The notes: a model not told the origin generated them from the sequence alone. A stretch of DNA of 64,000 nucleotides from Chlorocebus sabaeus (GCF_047675955.1 NC_132904.1:81287447-81351446); one strand, 5' to 3'. Positions 24,011-35,767 are shown, numbered from the stretch's first letter. A program made the numbers and translations.

Positions 24011-24369
24011 GTGCTGTTTACTGAAATGGAATGCTTTTCCCTATACTAGGCTGTCTGCTCCATAAATACTGCTAAAAATGGAAAAAGAAAATCCTACCAG
24101 TTTTCAAGTAAGACCACTACCAGTGGAAATATTCACCCATTTTTTCCTTCAATGAACATGTAACGATTGCCTTTCATGGGCTAATTCCAAAGTAATACGG
24201 AGAGAAAAGAAAATTGAATGAGTAGAACAAAACAAAATTGAATACGTAGAAGGTCTGGGAGGAATAAATGGTCTGGTAGGTAAAAAGACATGGAAATACG
24301 CAAGACAACATAGGGCAATGTGTGCTCTGTCAGAACAATGAACTCTATGCCACTTATTATAATTACTGA

Positions 24370-24560
24370 ATCATGGTTTTGATCCCTTACTACTTGCAAT
24401 GCACTGTGCTAAGCACTTATGTATGTTGTCTAATTTAATTTTCATACACCTCATTAAATATGCCCTATTAGTCACCCAAATCTATGGATAAAATTGAGGC
24501 TTAGAGAAGTTGAGTATTTTGCCCAAGATCACACATCGAGTAAGGATTTCAATTAAGGCA
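24370..24560 (-). repeat. MIR SINE
   Basis: 'CACTGTGCTAAGCACTTATG', 'TTGAGGCTTAGAGAAGTTGA', 'GCCCAAGATCACACATCGAG'. Confidence 0.72.
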
Positions 24561-24699
24561 GTAAAACTTCAGAATGTAGTTTCTTGACCTTGACTTTCCT
24601 GCCGATAGGGTGTTTAGAGGATCTTCCAACCAGAAATTCCCCTTCAGCTAAGTCTGAAAGGTGAGCAGTATATGCCATGGAAGCAAGAAGTTGAGGAGC

Positions 24700-24970
24700 A
24701 AGGAGGTGAGTGGTGACAAATCAGGCAGAAAAAAAAAAGTGAACACAAAATCAAGGAAGCAAGAGAAGAAAAACAGTGAACACAAAGTCAAGGAAACGAA
24801 AACAAAAGTGTCACTTGTTAGGCAAACAGTTTCTTATGTCTGTCATGTAGACATACTGAGGAAGAAGTGAGAAATAATGTTAAGGAGGAAATAATCTCAA
24901 GGATACATATGGAGAAATAATGTGAAGGATACATGTGGAGGAAGAAGTGAGAAAGAATGTTAAGGAGCCT
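24700..24970. repeat. composite minisatellite-like array
   Basis: Two related pairs. AGTGAACACAAA(A/G)TCAAGG occurs at 24738 and 24775 (period 37). GAGGAAGAAGTGAGAAA-type 30-mers occur at 24858-24887 and 24938-24967 (period 80), with an AAGGATACAT repeat between them at period 26. All are A/G-rich. Confidence 0.7.
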
Positions 24971-25014
24971 AAATTTGAGACCTCTTACCAAATGTCACAT
25001 TGGTAAGTAAATTT

Positions 25015-25130
25015 GTAAACGTTACCTTAATCCTCACAATTTCTAAGTGGCATGGGCATTATTATTATAACAATTTTACATATAAGGAACTGAGGCTTAA
25101 AATATTAAATAACCTGCCCATATTAAAGGG
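25015..25130 (-). repeat. MIR SINE fragment
   Basis: 'CTTAATCCTCACAATTTCTA', 'ACATATAAGGAACTGAGGCT'. Confidence 0.55.
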
Positions 25131-25134
25131 TTCA

Positions 25135-25730
25135 AAAATATTAAAGAGATTGACTCAGGAGAACTAGGTACCTCAGTAGACTTTGGGGCTAAGGGAAATA
25201 GAGGAGTTAACAATAACTTCCAAATGTTTACCTTGGGTATCTGGAGAGATAAAAATTATTTCTTCCCCTGCCTGTGTTTATAGGGCAAACAAAAGCATCA
25301 CAGGAACAGCAAGGAAAACACAAGAAACTTAATCAGTTGCTAAGGTTTTGTTTCAAAAACCTTAAGGAACTATTGCCAGAAAAGACAGACAGTACTGTTT
25401 TCTGTGATTGTGTGACTACAGCTAGATTCCCTGAGGCAGTATAATCACAAAGAATCTAATACGACAAGCCAACATCTTATGGCATAAACCTATTCATCCT
25501 AGCCTAATTAGTATCCCAATCTCTTCCTAAGGATACACACATCTTGAATACAAAACAACTTAATTCAGGAGAACTTAGTTTTAATCAAATTCACCTATAA
25601 TTATTCAGATTCATGAAACACAATCAGGTAAGAGTTACTTTTCACAAACTAATTTTTTTAAGAAAAACACACAATAAAATTGTCTTCACATAGTCTTTCC
25701 AGTGCAATTATATAGATTTGAAATACATTT
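25135..25730. other. unique non-coding DNA
   Basis: Nothing recognised. Confidence 0.4.
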
Positions 25731-25734
25731 CTAA

Positions 25735-25895
25735 TGCTTACACACTGAGCCATGAAGTGTACCAGACCCTTTCCATGTATTATCTCACTTAATTATCACA
25801 ACAATCCCATGAGTTGGTACTATCATGATCTCTATTTTATAGTTAAAGAACCAAAGCTTTGAGCCTTTATTTTTCCAAAATCATTTCTGAAGAAG
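25735..25895 (-). repeat. MIR SINE
   Basis: 'CCATGTATTATCTCACTTAA', 'CACAACAATCCCATGAGTTG'. Confidence 0.55.
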
Positions 25896-25899
25896 AATG

Positions 25900-26475
25900 A
25901 ATATTCAAGCACAATCACTGGCTCAAAAATGTATACCATTGACAGGTTTTCACAGTTTTTCTTTTCAAAGTATTTTCGTGATAATAAATACATAATAAGC
26001 ACACATCGATTATGTTACAGCTAGATGGACCTAGCATCATTCAAAAGCACAAGGCATATTTGTTTTCCACGATAAAAAGTAACGTGTTTAGTCATGACAT
26101 CTTTTGATAAAAACACAGATAATTTGTTCAGCTAATTTCTATCACCAAATTGCTTTTAAAACTCAATTATTCAGTTCAATTAGATATTTTATTTAATGTC
26201 TATCATCAAAGAAGAATGCATCAGTACAACATTAAGCATATTTCACTTGAAATTCTTAATTATTCTAAATGTGTCTGGGGATTTGACCTGCTTTAAGAAA
26301 AACTACACAATAGTTCTTGGGTAGGGCCTTTTCTGATAAGTCACTAAATAGATGACATAAAGGCAGTATGAAGGCAGAAAGCAAAATAGTGAGATGCAGC
26401 CATCTGATCTGAACTTTTAAATTCATAATGTTTGTCTTTCACATACAAAATTATCTCACTTTCTCTGTTTCTGAT
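25900..26475. other. unique non-coding DNA
   Basis: Nothing recognised. Confidence 0.4.
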
Positions 26476-26479
26476 TTCA

Positions 26480-26660
26480 GACTGCCTGTCAACATTGAGC
26501 TAGGTACTTTACAAGTATTATTTCATTTCATTCTTACAACAGCACAGTACAAGAGATATTAAATTGAGTCAACAAACAAAGAAACTAAGGTCCAGATAGA
26601 TTAATCTTTTTGTCCAATTGCTAAGCAGAAATAAGTAGCAGAACAAAATTTGAATGTCTA
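26480..26660 (-). repeat. MIR SINE
   Basis: 'GAGCTAGGTACTTTACAAGT', 'AAAGAAACTAAGGTCCAGAT'. Confidence 0.6.
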
Positions 26661-26664
26661 TGAT

Positions 26665-27340
26665 TTAAATGACATAATTGATGTTTTTGGTATAAGTAAT
26701 TGTAAAATATACAATTTATAAAATCTAACTTACTTCAGAGTCTACTTTCTCATATGTAATAAGTGCATACACTTCATTCTAAGTTTAATTGTTCTTTTAT
26801 AGCATATATCCAAAGATGTGTATCTGAAAATTTTAAATGTTCTTCTAAGAAATAAGATACCCGAAATTAATGACATATATAAGAAGCCTTTTACATATAC
26901 ATTGCTTTAAAGATGAAGACACAGTTAATTTATAAAAGGTCAACTGAGTATCCTGTTGGGTTTTTTTTTTCTGCCACAATTCATCACTGTTGAATTCTTA
27001 TAGGACATTTTAGGTAGTTCTGAAAATATGTTGTTATTCAAATGTTAAAAATAAAATTTCATCTCTTCATATGTATAGTATGAAATAGTCATCAATCTTC
27101 ACTGCATTGCTATTTTTAAAACTCAGACTTTTCAGTCATCTTTTGGTGAATAAATCCCAAGTGAATAAAATCCCAAAGTCTGTGACCCACTACAATTGTC
27201 TACTTGCTTGTCACTACCCTCTGTGCCCCACTCTCGAGCTCCATTTCCTTCCAATGTCTTTGCCCAGTACTCAAATCCTCAAGTCTCTTCAGACCTCAGG
27301 TACACTTTTATATTCTGGCTTTCTTCTTAGAAAAGTGCAA
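26665..27340. other. unique non-coding DNA
   Basis: Nothing recognised. The open frame around 27107-27488 has no family resemblance. Confidence 0.4.
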
Positions 27341-27344
27341 ATGG

Positions 27345-27540
27345 ATAGAATTTGTAGTCAGGCAGCTTTGTATAAGGAAGAGTCAAAGAGACCTGGATTT
27401 GATTCTTACTAACTGTAAGCATTTGGGTATGCCCCTGATTTTCTCCAAATGTTTGTGGTGTAGAAATTTACTTAACTTGAAGAGCTAGGGTAAAGATTAG
27501 AAATAATGTCATTAAAGTGTCTGATGCCCAGACAAAATAT
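27345..27540 (+). repeat. MIR SINE, diverged
   Basis: 'TTTGTAGTCAGGCAGCTTTG', 'GACCTGGATTTGATTCTTAC', then a degraded tail. Confidence 0.45.
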
Positions 27541-28059
27541 AATAACTGTTGGCTTTAATTTAACTATTATTAATAAAATAAGGCCCTTCTAAATAAGCCC
27601 TCAGACTTGTCCAACAACAGGATGAGCTGTATGGTAAGGGGAAGAGTATTCTGTCACCAAAAAGTGCTGAAGAGTGACTAATCCTAGACTAATTCAAGCA
27701 AAGTAAGAAATGACTGTTGGAGTTCTTATGCCAATATTCTAAAAGAATTCTCACCTGATTTGGCCCTAACCTAGAGCTCTGATGTCTTGCTTAGAATCTG
27801 GTATAGGGAAAGTACTCAAAAAACTTGCTTTCTAACTCTTCCATTCTGACTATTTTCATCGCCCTCCTTTTCCTAATGGGCTGGGGGCTGACTCTGCTTT
27901 CTCTCTTGTTTGGTAGATGCAACTCTAAAGGATTCTTTTCTACCTCTTTTTGTTTTGAGATAATTGGAAAAAGAGCTTCATATGGGATAGCTTCCAGAAT
28001 TCAAGAAGGCAAAACTCATGCACTCATGAAAGCAGTAAACAGGCTATGTTTGGGGAAGT

Positions 28060-28245
28060 GCATGACCTTGAGTCTCAACAACTTTGGGTCAAATGTGGGC
28101 TGTACCCATTCCTAGCAGTATGACATGAAGAAAATAAACTCATCTGAGACTATTTCTTCATCTGTGTAATGGGCTAATAACTACCTAATATGCCAATATG
28201 AGCATTAGATACATATGTTTTGTTAAAAACTTAGGTTAGCTCATA
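28060..28245 (+). repeat. MIR SINE fragment
   Basis: 'TTTCTTCATCTGTGTAATGG', then a 3' half with ATTAGATACATATG. Confidence 0.5.
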
Positions 28246-28278
28246 TATAATAGGTAGATAATAAATGCTACTTTTCTT

Positions 28279-28280
<2 letters not shown>

Positions 28281-28327
<47 letters not shown>

Positions 28328-28450
28328 AGACGGAGTCTCGCTCTGTCGCCCAGACTGGAGTGCAGTGGCGCGATCCCCGGGTTCACGCCATTCTCCTGCC
28401 TCAGCCTCCCGTGTAGCTGGGACTACAGGCACCCGCCACCACGACCGGCT

Positions 28451-28484
<34 letters not shown>

Positions 28485-28608
28485 TATTTTTAGTAGAGAC
28501 GGGGTTTCACCGTGTTAGCCAGGATGGTCTGGATCTCCTGACCTCGTGATCCGCCCGTCTCGGCCTCCAAAGTGCTGGGATTACAGGCGTGAGCCACCGC
28601 GCCCAGCC
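28281..28608 (-). mobile_element. AluY/S with internal deletion
   Basis: T46 tail, then 'GAGACGGAGTCTCGCTCTG' to 'GAGCCACCGCGCCCAGCC'. Near 28375 the sequence jumps from GCGCGATC to CCCGGGTTCACGCC, lacking about 23 bases of the usual Alu right arm. The middle linker is T31. It lacks the two OWM variants of the other young copies. No clean target-site duplication seen. Confidence 0.9.
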
Positions 28609-28609
28609 T

Positions 28610-29115
28610 CCTTTACTTTCTTTGCTATTAATTCCTAACCCAGCAAGAAGAACTTGGTTGAAACCTTACAATGTTCATTAAAGACATTATTTGTACAGTA
28701 TGAAACAATAATTTTTATTTTATAAATTAAAACATCAAGAGAAAATAATTACTCAAAGTAATTTGGAGTACACTGAAATCAAATAGGAGTGTCCAGTGCA
28801 GCCAACCTCAGAATACATAAATGAACGCTAAGTGCAAAAACACAAACGAACAAAAATAGCAAGCAACAAAAGCAGTCTTCAGTTTCACGGGCATGTAAAA
28901 ATTAATGTGTATTGAGACATTTTGAGAAGCCTTTTTGTAAGATAAGATTTTGAAGTTGGAGAATAAAGTTATTCTGTGAGAAAATAACTGATCAAGTATA
29001 GCTAACCAAAATATCAAGGAAATAAAAATTTCTACAAAATCAGATCTTATTCAAACATAACATCAAGAATGGCATGGTTTGGTAACATTATATTTAAAAA
29101 GCTACATTATTCTTT
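28610..29115. other. unique non-coding DNA
   Basis: Nothing recognised. Confidence 0.4.
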
Positions 29116-29119
29116 CATC

Positions 29120-29265
29120 TCAGATAATATTTGGAAGATTGGCCTAAAGAGCCCTACATTCCAGAGGAGAAAACCAAGAAAGAGGTTTGATGGCTTGCTC
29201 AAAATCACTCAGTGAGTAGGAGTGTTGTCTGGATTTCAAGCTTGGTCTGTCTTATTTTAACATCC
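29120..29265 (-). repeat. MIR SINE fragment
   Basis: 'GCTTGCTCAAAATCACTCAG', 'TGAGTAGGAGTGTTGTCTGG'. Confidence 0.45.
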
Positions 29266-29269
29266 TCCT

Positions 29270-29770
29270 CCATTTGTTTGCACTTTTAATTATTATAGAA
29301 GACACACAACGTAACTTGAACAAGGAAAGGCAAAGACATCCTCACTATCAGTTCGTTTCTGGCTACCGTGACTTCTTGCCCAACTTTGAGCTTGCAGACA
29401 GCTACTGAGGGACATCCTGCTATCATTCCCCAGTCTCCCACTTAAACTTCCACCAAGACATATGTACCAGTCCTTGATCCTGGATTGTCTCCAGTCTCTG
29501 CTTTCCATTCTGGCTTTCAGGATGTAGAACAGAAAGCCATAGACAAGACCAGTCACAGGGCTGGGTGAACACTGTAGGTCTAGGCATAGCCACATCAATG
29601 AGACCATCCTGTCTTCCTCTTGGATCCACCCCCAATCACAGTTGACCTAGACTTTTTCTCCTGTTCACAGGCACCTGTTCTCAAGCCATTTCTCTTACTT
29701 CCAATACATTCTTTTTCTGGTATCTTAAAGTTGCACAATTTCAGCAAGACAGAAGACTATTTCTTCTCAT
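29270..29770. other. unique non-coding DNA
   Basis: Slightly GC-richer than its surroundings. The minus-strand open frame 29607-29293 has no recognisable domain, splice signals or Kozak context. Confidence 0.4.
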
Positions 29771-29774
29771 TTTC

Positions 29775-29995
29775 ATATCTACCTGAATTTGAATCTCAGC
29801 TCTTCTATGCATTGGCTGGTGACTTTGGATACATCACTTAATCTCTATAATCTCAGGCTTCTATTCTTTAACATGATAACTATGACACGTTAGTGTACGT
29901 ACCTCTGCCTTTCTTTGTTCAAGTTTTCCTTTACTTCTAGGAATTATTTTGAGGGAAAATGCATGTAGCATATCCCCTAGCTCAAAATAGATATT
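29775..29995 (+). repeat. MIR SINE
   Basis: 'TGAATTTGAATCTCAGCTCT', 'GACTTTGGATACATCACTTA'. Confidence 0.55.
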
Positions 29996-30074
29996 GAATG
30001 CATGATAGGTCCTGTACTCCCATTCTCACATTGGGCGCTTCTTGTGGGACTTGTGACCTTAAGCCAATACCCTA

Positions 30075-30100
30075 CACTTTCAGACTTTCAGACTTTCAGA
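30075..30100. repeat. 8-mer tandem repeat
   Basis: Three consecutive ACTTTCAG units. Confidence 0.85.
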
Positions 30101-30290
30101 ATGTTATAATTGAAAGGGAATTTGGAAGTGTTTGAGCTCCCCCAACCCAGGCACATTTTATTTTTCTTTTTACTGAAAAGTAAACTGACGCTCTGAAAAT
30201 AGAAAAGATGTACTCATAGCAGAACTGATTCTGAAATCCAAGTTTTATAATTCCTAATATTTGGCAGCTTCTTTCATGCCCAACTTGCAG
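30101..30290 (-). repeat. MIR-family SINE (MIR3-like end)
   Basis: 'GAATGTTATAATTGAAAGGG', then a degraded 'GAAAAGTAAACTGACGCTCT'. It resembles the MIR subfamily whose reverse strand begins 'agaatgttagagctggaagg'. Confidence 0.45.
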
Positions 30291-30319
30291 TATTCTCATT
30301 GTCTTCTTTCTGTGGCTCT

Positions 30320-30640
30320 ACTTAAAGCCCCGAACAGTGCCTTCATTTGCCTTTACAGATCTATCCAGATCACACCTTATTTTTCTTCTTTATTTCTCTA
30401 AAGATTTTCTCAAGTCATATTCAGCTATGGTCTCTATGTTTCCTCCTTTTTGTCTCCCCTGAACCATCCACAATTTTGCTTTCATCCTATAAACTCTAAT
30501 GGAATTACCAAATCCCATGTTTTTCTCAATAATTACTCTCCTCTACTGGGCCGTATATCTGCTTTGTTCATTTCCACAGGCCTAGCACAAAATTGTGCTA
30601 GTATTGAATACATATATTTGCTAAATGAATGAATAAATAA
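30320..30640 (+). repeat. L2 LINE 3' end
   Basis: 'CTATAAACTCTAATGGAATT', 'TTTGTTCATTTCCACAGGCC', 'TATATTTGCTAAATGAATGA', the L2 terminus. Confidence 0.55.
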
Positions 30641-30699
30641 ATCATCAATAACATTAGCTCCCCGATTCTTGGGATATTTGCCTTGCTTTATTCCTGTAG

Positions 30700-31437
30700 T
30701 ACTAAACCTCTTGGTCTTCTTTGCTATACTCCTTTTACCCTGCACCTCTCAAAGTTGGGATTTTTGACCTTCTGGTTCTGGCTACATGTTCTGCATTCTG
30801 ACAGCAGTGACAGTGGTTGACTCTCAAATCTGTAGCTACAGCTTCACTCTAATTTCCTTAGTGCTGTATTTCAGCTGGGCGGGTTCATCATCCATGTGAA
30901 TGGTTCACTATCACCCCAAACTTACTGTGCAAATGGACATAAAATCAAATTCCTCACTTACTTTTAATTTCTCTAGGTCTGTTGACAGAACATAATTCTT
31001 TCAGAACTCTGGGCTTAAAATGTAAAATGTCTTTTGATTCTTCTCTTGTTTTCACCTTCCTTACCCATTAATCAGTCACTAAACCTTGATTATCCTCTCA
31101 AATATTTCCTTTTGCTCTGTCTCAACGCACTTCTCATCCTAACACCTTCAGACATTCTTTGTAACCTTTCTAATTCTAACTCGTCCTTTCCAAGCATTAC
31201 TTCTGCATTGAAACTTTTAATGACCTCACAGTTTAAATCAGACCTTATATATACGATCTCCTATCATGTCTTTCCCTTCTTTGTAGATGTTATTGTATAC
31301 GTATTTAAGTCTTCCGTCTCTTCCACTATACTATAAACTCCATGAAGGAGGGACATCTATTGTCTTCATCATTGCCTTCTCAGAACCTCACACAGTGTCT
31401 GGCACATGAAAAGATCTATAAATACTTGTTAAAAAGC
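30700..31437 (+). repeat. L2 LINE region
   Basis: Long diverged stretch ending in 'ACTATAAACTCCATGAAGGA', 'CACACAGTGTCTGGCACATG', 'ATAAATACTTGTTAAAAAGC'. The 5' part is assigned by order and composition only. Confidence 0.5.
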
Positions 31438-31500
31438 AAATGAATTAATAATTACTTATTGAGATAAAAAAGTAAATGAATTAATAATTACGTATTGAGA
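31438..31500. repeat. 36-bp tandem duplication
   Basis: AAATGAATTAATAATTAC(T/G)TATTGAGA occurs at 31438-31464 and 31474-31500 with one mismatch in 27. Confidence 0.9.
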
Positions 31501-31504
31501 GAAT

Positions 31505-32410
31505 CAAATTTTTCCAATAGAGCTTTCTTGCCTGATGTCATTTGGTCCTTATAGTATTATTGAAACAGGGAGTTCACACTTCTAAAAAGTTTCACCAAAA
31601 ATTGGTAAAAATAAAAAACATTTTATACACTTAAAAGGGGTTTACCTTATTAGAGAGAAAAATATGCTTAAGCAGAACACACACTCTCCTTATTATGCAA
31701 GATGAATGAAGTGTTCCTATGCTTAGATTAATTGAGTCGTCCTTCTTTTAAAAAAATGAATGTGCTGTCTTTACAAGGAAGACTGGTAGGTGCTACCGTA
31801 CACATGAATCATGGTTTCCATTGTGTCTACTGTAGTAGGGTTTACTAAATTTCTCTGAAGAAAACCCTGAGACCCTGACTTGCTCTAAATGATCAACTTT
31901 TCTTTCCTCAGATTAGATTTGAACAAAGCCATAGGATACTAAAGATGATGATTTCTACCAAGATAAGCAGCGGGTGCTGAAAAAAAGTGATTCAACAAAT
32001 GACAAAAACAAATATTTACCATTCATGTTTGCAAGGATCACACAGTTGCCCACTACGAATGCTCCCTCTATGAGGTAAACAAATAAAGCTCAATTCTACA
32101 AAATGCCCCACACTACACTATAGTTTTCTCAAAACATTAATGCATGATTAGTTACTTGGGTCTCAAGAGCTTGAGTTAAGAGAAAAAACAAATTTTGGTA
32201 GGTAAATTTGATAACAATTAACATAAGCCAACTAGCCAAATTTTCAATTTTGAAGATATTCTCAGTGAAAGTGTTAAATAAGAAGATTAAAAATACATTT
32301 TTTAGACTAGAAATGCCCATAAGAGCTCCTGGATAATATTTTTAGTGCCTTCTTAGCTTAGAAAATAATGCTAAAAGTATGTAGTGATGAGATGTATATA
32401 TGCATGTACA
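31505..32410. other. unique non-coding DNA
   Basis: Nothing recognised. Confidence 0.4.
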
Positions 32411-32413
32411 TAT

Positions 32414-32453
32414 ATGTGTGTGTGCGTGTGTGTGTGTGCGTGTGTGTGTGTGT
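32414..32453. repeat. (TG)n microsatellite
   Basis: TG units interrupted twice by CG (TGTGCGTG). Confidence 0.9.
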
Positions 32454-32534
32454 ATTTATATATGTATTTTAGGATAATACATTCCCCGGAATAGCACATT
32501 ACTATATTGTTTTTTCCTCTGCTTTAAATAACAG

Positions 32535-32780
32535 TAATAATAGCAGCCAGTACTTCTTAGCATATATCATATTAACTCCCTGTATGTTTAATTTATAATC
32601 TCATTTAATTCTTACAATATGTGTTTGAACATGCCACTAGTGTTTTCATTTTTCACTTGAAGACAAGTCTTCAGGAAGTTTAAGTCTTTCCCACGTCCCT
32701 ACTGCTAATAAATGGTAGGAGTTTTTAATCCAGTTGTTGAACTTGCAAACTCATACCCCTACCTCTATGATACTCTATGT
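32535..32780 (-). repeat. MIR SINE
   Basis: 'ATCTCATTTAATTCTTACAA', 'CAAACTCATACCCCTACCTC'. Diverged but full order. Confidence 0.6.
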
Positions 32781-32884
32781 TCACAGATGCTGATTCTTAA
32801 ATTATTAGGAGTCTAAATCTGAGTTCTGCAAAGTTTTATTCTTCTGTAAAGTATTTAAAAGAAGAAACAACATTTTACTTCAGA

Positions 32885-33015
32885 GTACAGTTTTCAGTTT
32901 GGCAGACTTGAGTTTGAAGACCAGTTTAGCCCATTTAGCTCTGTAAACCTATGGAACATTATTTATTACTCTGGGCCTCTAATTTCTCATTAGTAAAATG
33001 GGACTACCATCTAGA
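32885..33015 (+). repeat. MIR SINE fragment
   Basis: 'GGCAGACTTGAGTTTGAAGA', 'TCTCATTAGTAAAATGGGAC'. Confidence 0.6.
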
Positions 33016-33024
33016 CAGTCATAC

Positions 33025-33155
33025 CTTCATGTATACAACAAATATTAATAAGCACCTACTATGTGTGAGGTATCATACTGAAAATTAGAGGTAAAGTGAT
33101 ACATAAATAAGAGATAGCCCTGTCCCTCATGCAGTACACAACCTAGATTTTCTAC
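33025..33155 (-). repeat. L2 LINE 3' end fragment
   Basis: 'CAACAAATATTAATAAGCAC', 'CTACTATGTGTGAGGTATCA', 'AGCCCTGTCCCTCATGCAGT'. Confidence 0.6.
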
Positions 33156-33377
33156 ATGTAGCCTCAAATTCACACCAATATAATGGCTTAAAAATATGAA
33201 AATATGAATAATTTTGCTATTCAAATGGCTTAATCATTATTGACCAGAGTTTGTCCTAAGTAATTAATTCATTAATTGTGTTACTTTCACAAAGCACTGT
33301 CATTTCCCACTTCTTGATTTGTTCTTCTAGACAGGAACCCTGGTTTAAGTTGAATCCACAGGTAGTAAGTAGTTAAT

Positions 33378-33415
33378 TCATATATATATTATATATGTGT
33401 ATATATATTTTTTAA
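33378..33415. repeat. AT-rich dinucleotide patch
   Basis: Imperfect TA and TG units. Confidence 0.7.
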
Positions 33416-33419
33416 ATTT

Positions 33420-34070
33420 AAGTAGGCACATGAGCCTGCACACATGTGCACACGCTCATTTCTAGAAAAGGATTTGAGGTGGCTTGCTAGTTAATTTAAG
33501 AACAAACTTTTTAGCTGGTTGCTCTTAGCAACAGTCTTTAGCAGTTCTGCCTAGTTGGCCAGAATGATTTTTTAAAGGGAATAAATCATTCAAAGCAGTT
33601 TAAGTAACAAATGGAAAATAAATGACTTACTTCAGAAAGGCTTACACAGGGACTGGGAATTCTAGTATAGTTGGGATGGAGAAGACAATGGTGCTGAGAA
33701 GCCACCTACACATAGGGGAATTTTCCAGAGTTCTTCTTTCCCTGGACTAGTTCATGCCTACATGTCTAACAAAGCCAGAAGACCAGAGTACCATGGCTGG
33801 CAGGTTCCTGTGGCAGCACTGGAACCAGGCCTCATCCTACAAAATACAGGACCAACTCTTCTTACCAGTTCTATTGCAAATCATTCAATTCTATTGAAGA
33901 CATTGGACCATACATAGATTCTAAGTCAGAGAGACAAAAGTTGCTTATTTTATAAGCAATAAAAGCAAAACAAATCCTTTACAGCTGGTACAAAACTATC
34001 GATTGTTTTAAGATGGATTTAAATTAACTCAAAAAATAAAGGCTACTATGGGAATTATGTTTACAGACCT
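33420..34070. other. unique non-coding DNA
   Basis: Nothing recognised. Confidence 0.4.
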
Positions 34071-34074
34071 TCAT

Positions 34075-34245
34075 GCATCCATTCATTCCTCACCAAGTAC
34101 TCATCAACCAACTTCTAGGTCTCAGTCTTGGTGACCAAGGGATTCATTTATTTGTTCATTCAATATATATTTATCAAATACTTCATTTTCCCTCTGCTGT
34201 CATGGAGTTCAGTAGAAATTATATGCAGATAAAAATATCCTAAGA
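34075..34245 (-). repeat. L2 LINE 3' end fragment(s)
   Basis: Two overlapping tail-like stretches, 'CATTCATTCCTCACCAAGTA' and 'TTTGTTCATTCAATATATAT', then 'TGCTGTCATGGAGTTCAGTA'. Confidence 0.45.
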
Positions 34246-34249
34246 ATGA

Positions 34250-35157
34250 AGTATGATGGGTGTCATTATTCAACAGGTCCTTCTTTGAAATTAACACTAG
34301 GTCTCAATTGCCTAAATAATTAAACAATAGATCATATAAAGCATTCATTCAACAAACATAATAAATTGAGCTTATGTTGTAAGCACTATAGCAGTAGATA
34401 GGTGTTCTGGATGTTATGCCCCAGACTCTGACACCTCATGCTATTTACAGCCTTGGGACACTTGAGTTCAATGTGAAGGAAAGAAGTCCGTGACACCACG
34501 TGAGAAGAGATGATATAAAGTCCAGGGAGATCTTCCATGAGGAGATGATACAAATTGAGTCCTGAAGGAATACTATTAATATTTCCTTGATGACCTCCCT
34601 CCTGGGATAAAGTCCATACCATTGTAAGGCAGTAGGCAAGTGTAGAAAAGGATCAATACTGTATTTGCTAAACACATGAATGTTCTTGTTGGCAATAAGT
34701 AGAATATTTATATGCAACGATTAAATAATAGCACAAGGTGCCAACACAATTCAGAGCCAAAAGCAACTATACAGAGAGTGCCTTGGGGGCTCTGAGCAGC
34801 CAGATTATATACAAGGAAAGATTTCAAACTGTTCAATAAGTCAGGATTACTCATTTGAAACTAAGCAACTTTAGACATACTGTATAAATGATCTCATTAA
34901 TATTTTCTGAGTGATACATTGAAACATCTTGATTCAACACAATTCAACATAGAATTAGATGAAATGGAACTGAGTCTGTGATAGGTAATAAGGATCTTCA
35001 AAACCATCATCTGTGAAATACAACATCAGGTCCTGAACATTAATACCCTGTTACTGATGAAACTTACTTTAGAAAATCTGCTTCTCCAGACAGAAAGCAA
35101 GAAAGTAATCTTGATTTGTAACTAGTAAAATGAGCAAATAAACAAGAAAACAGAGAC
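34250..35157. other. unique non-coding DNA
   Basis: Nothing recognised. Overlapping open frames at 34386-34717 look random. Confidence 0.4.
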
Positions 35158-35228
35158 AGGAAGAAAGAAAGAGAAAGGAAGGAAGGAAGGAAAGAAGAAA
35201 GGAAGGAAAGGAGGGAGGGAGGGAAGGA
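35158..35228 (+). repeat. 71-bp pure purine tract
   Basis: Only A and G from 35158 to 35228, mostly GGAA/GAAA units moving into GGGA. Confidence 0.92.
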
Positions 35229-35229
35229 C

Positions 35230-35767
35230 TTCTATAAATCTATGTAAGTCTATTCATTATCTCTTACCTTGCTACAAATTTCATTACACTGGCATTGAAG
35301 TTGCTATACAGTTTTCCAAAACTGCTTCAGAGAAAAACTAAGTAAAGTAAAACACTGTCAATTAAATGTGAAGACAAAAAGTTAATCTAACAACTGTAAA
35401 GGAAGTCTAAAGTTTTCCAGATAGACCTCTTCTCTAAAGTTATATTTAAGGGGGACTTATACATCAATGCCAAATGCTTATTCAAAATTGCAGAACACCT
35501 AGCTGTGATAGTGAAAAATTATACATTTCAGACTATCCTTTCTGGTCAGAAAAATTTAAAAGTTATCTTCCTGAGTCCAAAGAATGGAACAAAAAACGTG
35601 AATAAGGGTCTAGCAATATCCAAAATTTGTCCAGGCCTAGCAAATACAGCTCCACAAGCAAACACCTAGAGTTTGAATATTAGTAGAATTCTGTTTAATC
35701 TGAGATCAAATCTATAAGTGATTTTTATATGCCTCCCCAGAACCCAGAACATTTACCACCTAAGCTA
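35230..35767. other. unique non-coding DNA
   Basis: Nothing recognised. Confidence 0.4.

Noticed and set aside
28265..28549. Open frame with long Phe runs
   Set aside because: Alu T-runs read as TTT codons. Not a gene.
29293..29607. Minus-strand open frame of about 104 codons
   Set aside because: No domain, no splice or Kozak support, and no matching neighbour. A chance frame in slightly GC-richer DNA.
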